Source: Sterolibacterium sp.
Lineage (GTDB): Bacteria; Pseudomonadota; Gammaproteobacteria; Burkholderiales; Rhodocyclaceae
DNA: 55,606 bases
Direction of reading: 5' to 3'
NCBI GenBank assembly: GCA_023258955.1
Contig: JAHFRE010000006.1
Coordinates: 1 to 55,606 of the forward strand
Positions 1 to 7,033 of the stretch are shown piece after piece. A program made the position numbers and the translations under genes. The notes below the pieces were generated by a model that ran no database searches, was not told where the DNA came from, and worked only from the letters and a program-made list of their open reading frames with translations. How positions within the stretch are numbered: the stretch's first letter is position 1; every line of letters begins with the position of its first letter.

Positions 1-424
1 CGGTGATGTTGACGATGGCGCCGCGGCTGGCGCGCAGCGCGGGTGCCGCCGCCTGGGAGAGGAACAGCGGCGCTTTCATATTGCTGCCGATCAGGTCGTC
101 CCAGGCAGCCTCGTCGATCCGGCCCAGCGGCGTCGGGAAGAAGGACGAGGCGTTGTTCACCAAGCCGTCGAGACGACCGAAGCGGGCCACGCTGTCGGCG
201 ATCAAGCGCGCCGCCGAGCCGCTCTGGCACAGGTCCGCCTGCAGGCAGATGGCCGAATCGGGCCTGACCGCGTTCAAGGTCGCGGCGAGTTCCGTCGCCT
301 CGGCGCGCGAGCCGCGATGGTGGATGGCGACGCGCGCACCGGCCCCGTGCAGCGCGCGCACGATGGCGGCGCCGACGCGCCGGGCGGCGCCGGTCACCAA
401 GACGACGGGGGAGGTCTGATCCAC
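1..424 (-). CDS. SDR-family oxidoreductase, pteridine reductase-like (3' part off the left edge)
   Basis: Short-chain dehydrogenase/reductase, probably NADPH-dependent and of the pteridine reductase/FolM type. The N-terminus reads PVVLVTGAARRVGAAI, with the TGxxxRxG nucleotide-binding loop. It is followed by an HHRGS segment typical of NADP-preferring pteridine reductases, then LVNNASSF (NNA motif) and GAIVNIT just before the window edge. The catalytic YxxxK lies outside the window. The start is taken as GTG at 424. A TTG at 451 in the same frame overlaps the tcdA stop and would add nine residues, so the start is uncertain. It lies directly downstream of the broken host tcdA, in the same direction. 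Family assignment is firm; the pteridine substrate is inferred. Confidence 0.8.
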   Translation of the reverse strand, partial: MDQTSPVVLVTGAARRVGAAIVRALHGAGARVAIHHRGSRAEATELAATLNAVRPDSAICLQADLCQSGSAARLIADSVARFGRLDGLVNNASSFFPTPLGRIDEAAWDDLIGSNMKAPLFLSQAAAPALRASRGAIVNIT

Positions 425-447
425 TTCGCCATTATAAAGCCAGCGGC

Positions 448-798
448 TCAAGCGGCCGGCTCGGCCAGTCTGTCGAGCGCCCGCGCCGCGGCCACCAGGC
501 CGAAGCTGGCGGTGACCGTCACCGCCGAGCCGTAGCCGGCGCAGTTGAGGCCGTGCAGGCCGGCTTCGTCGAGCTCGCAGGCAAGACCGCTCTCCTGCGG
601 TTGCGCCACCGGTTCGGTGGAAAAGACGCAGGCGATGCCGAACTCGCGCTTCGGGTCGCGGCTGAAACCAAAGTCCTTGCGCAGCCGCGCCCGCAGCTTG
701 GCGGCAAGGGGGTCGTGGGTGGTGCGCGACAGGTCGGCGACGGCGATGCGGGTCGGGTCGCGTCGCCCACCAGCACCGCCGGTGGTGATCGCGGCGAC
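448..798 (-). pseudogene. tcdA: 3' half of host tcdA, cut off by the transposon
   Basis: Reading the minus strand from 798 gives 117 codons of the C-terminal half of TcdA (CsdL), the ThiF/E1-like enzyme that cyclises t6A to ct6A in tRNA. It starts VAAITTGGAGGRRDPTRIAV, continues through CVFSTEPVAQP and NCAGYGSAVTVTASFGLVAA, and ends at a TGA at 448-450. It aligns throughout with the intact copy at 4860-5663 and joins logically to the N-terminal half at 11321-11695. There is no start codon or nucleotide-binding half here, and an in-frame TAG lies just upstream inside the transposon end. It is presumably non-functional. The sequence is very GC-rich, like the host and unlike the intact copy. Confidence 0.9.
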
Positions 799-799
799 C

Positions 800-847
800 T
801 ATAGATTAGCGCGGTATTTGACACAGATTCTCACGATATTTGACACA
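800..847 (+). repeat. Left terminal inverted repeat with two transposase-site-like motifs
   Basis: The tip reads TATAGATTAGC and is followed by two identical copies of TATTTGACACA at 815-825 and 837-847, exactly 22 bp apart. The right tip read inward, TATGCTTTAGC followed by CATTTGATACG, has the same order and the same 15-nt offset. About 22-bp spacing of binding sites is known for TnsB of Tn7, so these are probably transposase binding sites. A weaker relative (ATTTCGACAA) follows at about 854. No gene is seen between 848 and 922. Confidence 0.75.
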
Positions 848-922
848 ACCAGGATTTCGACAATGGTGGGTCGCTGAACTCGGCACTTACGGTCAAGAAT
901 TGTCCGGATGGCCTAGCTTACG

Positions 923-1231
923 TTAGGCAGCAACCTTGTGATGCGGTATACCGCTCCGTGCTTCACTGATGATGTCTGCGACCTGCTCATCATCCATCCC
1001 ACGCTGGCGTAGCACTTCGGCAAGTCGTTCCCATTGTGAGCCATGAAGTTCTACCAAACTGTCCCTTAGCCCTTTGCCAATATAGAAACGGATCAGTGGT
1101 TGGTAGCCAGTCATACCAAGCATTGGAGCAACCCTCTTCAGATCGTCAATGACATCTTCCGGTACGCGCATCGAAATGGTTGTCATTGGCCTGTCAGGAT
1201 TCTTGCGTGCGTCAATATAGGCGGGCTTCAT
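923..1231 (-). CDS. BrnA/CopG-like antitoxin
   Basis: A 102-aa protein that probably neutralises the upstream BrnT-like toxin and represses the shared promoter. After a short N-terminus it reads PMTTISMRVPEDVIDDLKRVA, a ribbon-helix-helix-like strand and helix, followed by a helical C-terminus. The ATG at 1231 is preceded by AGAGGA at good spacing and overlaps the toxin gene by 20 nt, which suggests translational coupling. The toxin-first order matches known brnTA operons. It is cargo near the left end of the transposon. The exact antitoxin subfamily is inferred from position and the RHH-like segment. Confidence 0.7.
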   Translation of the reverse strand: MKPAYIDARKNPDRPMTTISMRVPEDVIDDLKRVAPMLGMTGYQPLIRFYIGKGLRDSLVELHGSQWERLAEVLRQRGMDDEQVADIISEARSGIPHHKVAA

Positions 1232-1520
1232 AGCGTTTCCTCTGATCAAGGGTTGCGTGACGTGCTGAAATGAAAAGTACATCGCTATCCGAGATTTCTA
1301 TCTGAACAACAAAAAGCGTGGATGCCTGCCGCGTCTTACCAATCAACGCAAGCCGTCCATCCGTGTGCCCTTCGCCTGCCGAGGTGTAGATTGCATCTGG
1401 ATCAAGGAAAGCGTCAGCCGCCTCTTCCAACGAAATGCCGTCATGGTTGCGCTCATTGGCGCGGAGCTTCATGTCGTGCCAGGAGAATTTGATACCGACG
1501 ATCTCGATATAGACGTCCAT
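1212..1520 (-). CDS. BrnT-like ribonuclease toxin
   Basis: A 102-aa protein with the pattern of BrnT (DUF497) toxins: KFSWHDMKLRANERNHDGIS near the N-terminus, LEEAADAFLDPDAIY in the middle, then GKTRQASTLFVVQIEI and a final LFISARHATLDQRKRYE. The family's ISAR.AT..ER..YE ending is clearly recognisable. BrnT proteins are RelE-fold toxins that block translation. The gene lies first in a two-gene operon with the antitoxin at 923-1231. A near-consensus promoter directly abuts the ATG at 1520, so the message may be leaderless. The pair probably stabilises the transposon. Confidence 0.8.
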   Translation of the reverse strand: MDVYIEIVGIKFSWHDMKLRANERNHDGISLEEAADAFLDPDAIYTSAGEGHTDGRLALIGKTRQASTLFVVQIEISDSDVLFISARHATLDQRKRYEARLY

Positions 1521-1526
1521 ATTGCA

Positions 1527-1554
1527 ATTATAGAAAACGTATATACATTGTCAA
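1527..1554 (-). promoter_or_regulatory. Sigma70 promoter of the toxin-antitoxin operon with an internal palindrome
   Basis: On the minus strand TTGACA (1554-1549) and TATAAT (1532-1527) are separated by 16 bp, both perfect consensus hexamers. The spacer contains the palindrome GTATATAC (1539-1546), a plausible antitoxin operator. The expected transcription start falls at 1520-1521, on or next to the toxin ATG. Confidence 0.75.
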
Positions 1555-1744
1555 TACCAAAATGCGCTCAACGCCAACAGATCATCTTCGGATAACCGGC
1601 GTTTAAGAAAACAGATTCTGTCCGCACCTTTCCGTTCGTGGTTACATGCATCCCTCGCAGCTTCGCGATAACTCTCGGCGATCTGTTTTGTCGATCATGG
1701 CTACCATCCCCACGCGTGTCTTGCCATTGTGACGCCGAGTTGCA

Positions 1745-2062
1745 CTACCGCTTTCGTTGATTTGCCTTCGGTGCCGTCTTTCGCTGCTTACCTAGAAATC
1801 CAGAGGCTCTATAAAGTGCCAGCCAAGCCCGGATGGTTGCAAAAGCACCGAACCCTACCCCGCCGATCAAGAGCCCCTCCCCTAGGCGGATCATCATGGG
1901 AGAGGGTTCCGCCATCGACTGGCTCCAGATGATGGCGCTGGTGCCGATCGATAGGGTGATACCGCTGATCGCCATCGACCGAAGCAATCCTGGCATCACG
2001 CTGCAGAAGGGGCGAACCCCTTTCTGGAATCCAAGGACAAATTCCGTCCACAGCGCCTTCAT
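1745..2062 (-). CDS. Small membrane protein, third gene of the AAA cargo operon
   Basis: A 105-aa protein with two probable membrane helices: about residues 23-47 (MPGLLRSMAISGITLSIGTS and on) and 64-90 (LGEGLLIGGVGFGAFATIRA and on). It ends in a strongly basic tail (GKQRKTAPKANQRKR), which is expected to be cytoplasmic. Its ATG overlaps the stop of the AAA gene (ATGA at 2059-2062), so the two are probably translationally coupled. I recognise no family. With the anchored protein at 4241-4669 it brackets the ATPase, suggesting that the AAA protein works at the inner membrane. Between it and the toxin promoter (1555-1744) I see no gene. Confidence 0.65.
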   Translation of the reverse strand: MKALWTEFVLGFQKGVRPFCSVMPGLLRSMAISGITLSIGTSAIIWSQSMAEPSPMMIRLGEGLLIGGVGFGAFATIRAWLALYRASGFLGKQRKTAPKANQRKR

Positions 2063-4239
2063 GACACCCGCACCCGTGAAGAATCATCCTGGGCTTGCCG
2101 CTGCTTGGCCTGAACCTCGAGTTCGAGCTGGGCGAGCCACTCCTCGGGGGTGAGCTCTTCGCCCAAGAGGACGCACTGGCGTTTGACCGTCGCAAAGTCC
2201 CCTGGCGCCAAATCCCGCATGAGGGCCAGGCGTTCCTCGTAGTCGCTCTGGCGAGCGTCCGCGATCTGTTTGCCGCGCAATCCGGTCTCGTTGAGAAACA
2301 TCGCCCAACGCTGCTCAAGATTGAGCGGCAGAAACTCCAGCTTGAAGGTGAAACGCCGGAGGGCTGCCACATCCATCTGCGTAAACAGGTTCGTCGTGCA
2401 AATAAAGATGTCCTCGAAACGCTCCATGCGCTGAAGCAATTCATTGACCGTCGTGACTTCCCAGGCGTGGCTGCTGCGGGAGCGATCGCGCAGAAAGGAG
2501 TCGGCTTCATCCAAGAGCAGGATGGCCCCTTCCTCCTCCGCCTGGTCGAAGGCTTCGGCAATCCGCTTCTCCGACTCGCCCACGTACTTGTCGAGGAGCT
2601 CGGAGGCGCGCTTGATCAGGATGGGTTTGCCCAGTTCCAACGCCAGGTGCTCGGCAAACTGGGTCTTGCCTGTTCCCGGCAGCCCATAGAGGCACAGGCT
2701 TCCCTGTGGGCGCTGCTTCAAGGCCTTGAGGATCTGGGCCGGCCCGAAGCGACCGGCGGCGTTGATGTAATCCAGGCTGTATTGTGTGACCGGGATCCGG
2801 GCCTCGTCCTTGCCACGACGGGCCAGCGCCTTCTGGCTGCGTCCGGCCGCCAGAATCAGATGGCGGGCAAAGGTCTTGCGCGAACGACCGGCGGTGAGCG
2901 TCGCCAGGGTCCGGGCGCAGACAAGCTGCTGGGTCGATAGACCCTCCAGTTTGACGAGTTCCGCCTTGTAGCGGTCGGCCACGGGCAGGGACTCGATCAT
3001 GTCTTCCACCAGCTTCTGCCGGTCTGCCCGGGTGCCCTTCATGGCCTCGGCGTGAAACAGGAACCGGGCCAGGGTATCCCGGTGCAGCCGCTTGGCTTCG
3101 TTGGCAAGCCACAGCGTCGGGACAGGATTCTCAGCAAGGAGCCGTTCGTCGAGGGGTCGAGCATCTTCATCGTCGTCAGCCAGGCCCATGAAGGCGAACA
3201 CCTCGGGCAGTACCCGGGTCAGTACGGTCTGGGCCTTCTCGACGACCAGGACGGGTCGCCCCGGATTCTTGGCTAGGAGATGCTGGGCGACCATGACGGC
3301 GGCGGGTTGGTCTTTGTCCGGCACCTCGGATGCCAGGGTATGGGCGGTCCCGCCGACGGCCTGAATGAGCCCCTGGGCAAGGCCCTGTTTGTCGACGGCT
3401 GCCTTGCCATGGATCAGGACATTGATCCCCGCTGTCCGGCAAGACAGAAGCGACAGAAGGATCTCCTTGTCCTCCGTGGGCAGGCGAGCGGCACCCGAGG
3501 GGGAATCCTTGACGGATAGGGACTGCAGGAGACTGTCTTCGAAGCGGGCATCGGTCTTGGACAGGAGTTCGACCCAGAACTCGGAGATCTTGGGGATCCC
3601 TTCGGTGGCATGGAGCAGCCCCGAACCGGCGAGGCGTCCCTTGGACGAGAGCGCCTCAGCCAGGGATTCCGCATCCAGATCCAGCAGGGTCTGCCAGAAC
3701 AGAGCGCGGTTCCAGCGCTGATCGAAGAACATCCGGGTGAAGAGCTGCAATGCGGGGGAGACGGTATAGACCAGGGCGTAGTTCAGGACCCGGGTTTGCG
3801 CCGGCGAGAACTCCAACAGCCGTGCGAGCAGGACGAGGCGGCCGCTGGCGGTGGTCTCATCGAGCACGGCTTGAATCGCCTCGCGCCGCTCAAAATGTTT
3901 CAGGCCGGCGGCGCAAACCTCCTGATAGGTGTCCGGGTTCTTGCGCAGGGCGGTGTGCAATTCCATGCCCTCGGCCATGCGCCGGGCAAGGTCGGCCGAC
4001 AGAGCCATGGGCACCTGGCCGCGCAGGGTCTCGATCAGTTCCAGGACAGCATCGTGGGCGCCATAGCGGGATCGCACCGCTTCCAGGTCGGTTTCGATGT
4101 CCGCAGGCCAATGGGACACACCGGCGATGGTGGCGTAGTGGGCTGCAAAGAGAAGGGGTTCGGAGAAGAGGGCCGTCATCGTCTCCGGATTGGCCCCCAC
4201 CCGCAGGGGGCCGAGAAAGACTTCGGGGAGAAAAGCCAT
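2059..4239 (-). CDS. Tandem AAA+ ATPase with a degenerate first AAA domain
   Basis: A 726-aa protein starting at ATG 4239, two bases after the stop of the upstream gene. An open frame continues further upstream but only as the shadow of that gene. The C-terminal AAA module is intact: Walker A GLPGTGKT (about 519-526), a KYVGESEKRI pore-loop/helix segment, Walker B LLLDEAD (574-580), sensor 1 CTTN (614-617) and an arginine-finger-like RRF (628-630). About 240 residues earlier is a second AAA-like segment whose Walker A (IHGKAAVDKQ, 276-285) and Walker B (VLVVEKAQ, 330-337) have lost key residues but which keeps a sensor-1-like TLWLAN. The first 260 residues are helical and unrecognised. It is probably a protein-remodelling ATPase; substrate unknown. 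Defence or maintenance roles are possible from the cargo context. Confidence 0.8.
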   Translation of the reverse strand: MAFLPEVFLGPLRVGANPETMTALFSEPLLFAAHYATIAGVSHWPADIETDLEAVRSRYGAHDAVLELIETLRGQVPMALSADLARRMAEGMELHTALRKNPDTYQEVCAAGLKHFERREAIQAVLDETTASGRLVLLARLLEFSPAQTRVLNYALVYTVSPALQLFTRMFFDQRWNRALFWQTLLDLDAESLAEALSSKGRLAGSGLLHATEGIPKISEFWVELLSKTDARFEDSLLQSLSVKDSPSGAARLPTEDKEILLSLLSCRTAGINVLIHGKAAVDKQGLAQGLIQAVGGTAHTLASEVPDKDQPAAVMVAQHLLAKNPGRPVLVVEKAQTVLTRVLPEVFAFMGLADDDEDARPLDERLLAENPVPTLWLANEAKRLHRDTLARFLFHAEAMKGTRADRQKLVEDMIESLPVADRYKAELVKLEGLSTQQLVCARTLATLTAGRSRKTFARHLILAAGRSQKALARRGKDEARIPVTQYSLDYINAAGRFGPAQILKALKQRPQGSLCLYGLPGTGKTQFAEHLALELGKPILIKRASELLDKYVGESEKRIAEAFDQAEEEGAILLLDEADSFLRDRSRSSHAWEVTTVNELLQRMERFEDIFICTTNLFTQMDVAALRRFTFKLEFLPLNLEQRWAMFLNETGLRGKQIADARQSDYEERLALMRDLAPGDFATVKRQCVLLGEELTPEEWLAQLELEVQAKQRQAQDDSSRVRVS

Positions 4240-4240
4240 T

Positions 4241-4669
4241 TCAGCAGCCCTCCGAAGAATCGACAGAGCGGTGTGTTGGCGCACCGCCATTGAGCAGTGC
4301 GCCGACCTTCTCCTGCACGGCGACGTAGTGCTCCAGTGCACCGGCGGTCTCAAACGCCACGCCCATCTTGTCCCCATAGCTAAGATTGAGATGGGGGTAA
4401 GGCAGGTCCTTGCAGGTGCAAAGCGCCAGGCAGGCGCCGCGGTAATAGTCGAACAGCGCCCCATCGAGGGTTCGACGAAACTGCGGCAGGCGCAGCAGAC
4501 GCGACACCGCCTGGTCCTGGATCGCCGGCAAGGCCGGATCGGGCACAATGCGCTTGGGAGGCGGGGCCGGCTCTGGACTTCGACACCGACTCGCAAACGC
4601 GATGATGCTGAAGACGATGACAAGGAAGATACAAAGCAGGGTGATGACGAAGTTATTGTCGGCAATCAT
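4241..4669 (-). CDS. N-terminally membrane-anchored protein, first gene of the AAA cargo operon
   Basis: A 142-aa protein with one strong transmembrane helix at residues 7-27 (NFVITLLCIFLVIVFSIIAF), then a proline-rich linker (PEPAPPPK) and a soluble domain of about 100 residues containing CLALCTCKDLPYPHL. I recognise no family. Its stop (4241-4243) is one base from the ATPase start, so the two are very probably co-translated. It may be a membrane tether or an adaptor presenting substrate to the ATPase. The whole operon is GC-rich compared with the transposition genes next to it, suggesting that this cargo was acquired separately. Confidence 0.65.
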   Translation of the reverse strand: MIADNNFVITLLCIFLVIVFSIIAFASRCRSPEPAPPPKRIVPDPALPAIQDQAVSRLLRLPQFRRTLDGALFDYYRGACLALCTCKDLPYPHLNLSYGDKMGVAFETAGALEHYVAVQEKVGALLNGGAPTHRSVDSSEGC

Positions 4670-4831
4670 TGTTCGGTTACTTTCTCCAGATATCAGCCAA
4701 ATCGGCTAGTCGTTGCCGCACCTTGCGGCAATCTGAAGAACAGTTTTTCATACTTGGTTCGGAAATCAAGACCGCGCGTTGCATCATTTTTGCGCGCGGG
4801 GACTTCCGCCCGGGTGAAGCTGAATAGGCTG

Positions 4832-4857
4832 CTCGAATTTGTTACTCGAATTTGTTA
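4832..4857. repeat. Two tandem 13-bp direct repeats after the transposon tcdA
   Basis: CTCGAATTTGTTA occurs twice back to back (4832-4844, 4845-4857), immediately beyond the stop codon of the transposon-borne tcdA and at the boundary between the core genes and the cargo. It may mark the junction where cargo was joined. Confidence 0.6.
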
Positions 4858-4859
4858 TG

Positions 4860-5663
4860 TCAGGTCGTCTCCTGTGTGTTTTGCTGAGTTGAATAGGCCA
4901 ATATCTCAAGAATTCTAGAAGCAGCCACAAAGCCAAAGCTAGCAGTCACTGCTACGGCCGACCCGTAACCGCTGCAGTTCAGGCCAGCAAGACCAAGATT
5001 ACTGGCAAGACAACCCTCACCCCGCTGAACTGGTCGCCTGATCGGCTCAGTAGAAAAAACACAGTCCACACCAAATTCGTGTTTGGGATTGCGAGAATAC
5101 CCGTAATCCCTGCGCAGATGCGCTCGCAGCTTTGAAGCCAAAGAATCCTGGGTCGTACGGGCTAGGTCGGCGATTTCGATACGGGTCGGATCCAATTTGC
5201 CACCTGCACCACCAGTCGTAACAGCAGGAATGCCCTTTCTCCTGCAATAGGCGAGCAAAGCAGCTTTTGCTCGTATGTTGTCTGTTGCGTCAAGCACTGC
5301 ATCGCAAGCTGGTATTACAGCGTCGACATTCTCAGGTGTTACAAATTCCTCCAACGCATTCACGTTGCAAACCGGACTAATGGCGCGAATGCGTGCCGCC
5401 ATCACTATCACCTTCGCACGGCCGAATTCTCCGTCAAGCGCGTGGACCTGACGGTTTGTGTTCGATTCTGTGACATGATCCAGATCGATTAGTGTTATCT
5501 CGCCGACCGCTGAACGCGCCAATGCCTCGGCAGCCCATGACCCAACACCGCCCACGCCAACAATACAAACGTGACATGCAGCAATGCGAAGAGCCACATC
5601 TTCTCCAATCAGGCGAATAAACCCACCGAATCGCCGACCGTCGCCAATCACCGTTGCAGCCAT
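4860..5663 (-). CDS. tcdA: Complete TcdA carried by the transposon
   Basis: A 267-aa ThiF/E1-like enzyme, the ATP-dependent tRNA N6-threonylcarbamoyladenosine dehydratase that makes ct6A37. It has the nucleotide-binding GVGGVGSWAAEAL (from about residue 36), IDLDHVTESNTNRQVHALDG, CDAVLDATDNIRAKAALLAY, VTTGGAGGKLDPTRI, and the C-terminal CVFSTEP and NCSGYGSAVAVTASFGFVAA. Length equals that of E. coli TcdA (about 268). ATG 5663 has a GGAGG nearby. It aligns with both host halves but uses many AT-rich codons, so it is a diverged homologue and not a recent copy. Lying in line with the transposition genes, it probably restores the activity lost when the element splits the host gene. Confidence 0.92.
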   Translation of the reverse strand: MAATVIGDGRRFGGFIRLIGEDVALRIAACHVCIVGVGGVGSWAAEALARSAVGEITLIDLDHVTESNTNRQVHALDGEFGRAKVIVMAARIRAISPVCNVNALEEFVTPENVDAVIPACDAVLDATDNIRAKAALLAYCRRKGIPAVTTGGAGGKLDPTRIEIADLARTTQDSLASKLRAHLRRDYGYSRNPKHEFGVDCVFSTEPIRRPVQRGEGCLASNLGLAGLNCSGYGSAVAVTASFGFVAASRILEILAYSTQQNTQETT

Positions 5664-5707
5664 TCATGGCCTCCAGTTTAGGAAGAGATGCCGCAATCTC
5701 GGTATGA

Positions 5708-6310
5708 TCAAAGGGAACACCTGTTCCGTCTGGTTAGAGAAAATACTTTTCTCCCGTTAGGGTCAAATATTTCATTGGCAATTTGTCGCCATACCGGCGT
5801 CTTAGGTCCCAAATCCTGAACTAATTGCCACTGAACTAAGCCTAGCCTGCCCGGCACCGGAACTCGGTAGATGGTGCGCATTAGAATGCCGGCGACTTCC
5901 AACGCAGTAACATACAAGTGCAGGTGTTTATACGCTGTCTTTTCTTTACCAGATGCCTGGCTATTAAGAATATCCAGAAGAGTGGCCACTCTAAATGTAC
6001 GAAAATACCACCAAGCACGCTCAGATAAGCCTCGTGTCTTGGTCCATAGCCGTCGCGTGCCTTGCCCGGGCGAGATCACCTTGCCCGAGGTCACCCACTC
6101 TAGACCAGAATCAGAGATGGCATAGGTCCCGCGCTTAAGGCCAATTGAGACTCCTTTTCCAGTAGCGCAATTGTCCACTAGCCTTCGCTTCTTAAGGACT
6201 TCCATAGCCTGGCATACATCGCGCCGACTGCATCCGACTGCGGTAGCAATTGCTGCCAACTCGTTATTTTCGCGCGCCAGTTCATGTAAGACCAAAGTTG
6301 AGATAGCCAT
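5708..6310 (-). CDS. Winged-helix protein of the transposition operon, paralogue 1
   Basis: A 200-aa protein with an N-terminal winged helix-turn-helix (LVLHELARENNELAAIATAV through LKRGTYAISDSG), then ERAWWYFRTFRVATLLDIL, a second helical segment (KHLHLYVTALEVAGILMR) and the tail DLGPKTPVW with FDPNGRKVF. This architecture resembles small winged-helix proteins in the early regions of Mu-like phages, whose role is poorly defined. It is clearly paralogous to the next gene (6419-7021), sharing LKRGTYA, ERAWW, HLHLY and DxGPKxPxW. It lies between that paralogue and tcdA in the same direction. Regulation or target choice are both possible; no TniQ/TnsD is present. Confidence 0.7.
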   Translation of the reverse strand: MAISTLVLHELARENNELAAIATAVGCSRRDVCQAMEVLKKRRLVDNCATGKGVSIGLKRGTYAISDSGLEWVTSGKVISPGQGTRRLWTKTRGLSERAWWYFRTFRVATLLDILNSQASGKEKTAYKHLHLYVTALEVAGILMRTIYRVPVPGRLGLVQWQLVQDLGPKTPVWRQIANEIFDPNGRKVFSLTRRNRCSL

Positions 6311-6418
6311 TCTTGCTCACTTCATCCGTAACAATTCATTGAGTTTTGCCACAGGTTCCGACCGCGCTTGACCGAGATCAACCCAAACGAACATCGCGTA
6401 ATCGTCAGCATCACATTT

Positions 6419-7021
6419 TTACAAGATATCAATTGCTCCCTTCCCTGCCTCTTGAATCAACTCTCCATTGTTTCGATCGAGCACTGTGCCAGACCTTGGG
6501 AGCCAAATTGGAGCCTTAGGCCCTCGATCTTCTGCAATCGCCCATTTCATCCCCTCCTGCGGCTCCAAATCATTTGATTCCGAGATGACGGCGCGAACGA
6601 TGCCAACCTGCTCCAAGAGAAGCAAATAGAGGTGAAGATGTGTTCGGGTAGTTTCGTCATCCATAGCCGCGTGGGTTTTGAGTATGTCTTCAAGCGTCGA
6701 TACCTTGAATACGCGGAGATGCCACCAAGCTCGTTCAAATAGGTTGCCTGATTGCGATTGAATGTCTGTTCTGAATCCGTCTGGAGGCTTTCGCGATGTA
6801 AGTAGGGCCTTGCCAGCCTCGGTAAGAGCGTAGGTTCCTCGTTTAAGAGTGTTCATTAAACCATGGCGCGCCGACCAGCAACGCACAAGCTCAAGCTTCT
6901 TTAGCAACCGTAGTGCGTTGGTCAGATCTCCTGGTTGGGCATCCAACGAATGCGCTAAAGCGCCCTTGCTCTGTTTGCCTTTGGCTAGTTCCCTTAGGAT
7001 CTTTGCTGCAAGTGCTGTCAA
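6419..7021 (-). CDS. Winged-helix protein of the transposition operon, paralogue 2
   Basis: A 200-aa paralogue of the protein at 5708-6310. The N-terminal winged helix covers AAKILRELAKGKQSKGALAH to LKRGTYALTEAGK; it is followed by ERAWWHLRVFKVSTLEDIL, HLHLYLLLLEQVGIVRAV and EDRGPKAPIW. The start is a TTG at 7021 preceded by a strong GGAGGGCGGGG; no ATG fits as well. It begins 12 nt after the ATPase stop, so the transposase, ATPase and this gene look like one transcript. It probably binds DNA; whether it helps choose the tcdA target or regulates the operon cannot be told from sequence. Confidence 0.7.
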   Translation of the reverse strand: MTALAAKILRELAKGKQSKGALAHSLDAQPGDLTNALRLLKKLELVRCWSARHGLMNTLKRGTYALTEAGKALLTSRKPPDGFRTDIQSQSGNLFERAWWHLRVFKVSTLEDILKTHAAMDDETTRTHLHLYLLLLEQVGIVRAVISESNDLEPQEGMKWAIAEDRGPKAPIWLPRSGTVLDRNNGELIQEAGKGAIDIL

Positions 7022-7033
7022 TTCCCCGCCCTC

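Noticed and set aside
2059-4665. 868-codon open frame for the AAA protein starting at 4665
   Set aside because: Its first 142 codons are a low-complexity, Arg/Ser-rich shadow of the membrane-anchored protein gene (4241-4669). The AAA protein starts at ATG 4239, next to that gene's stop.
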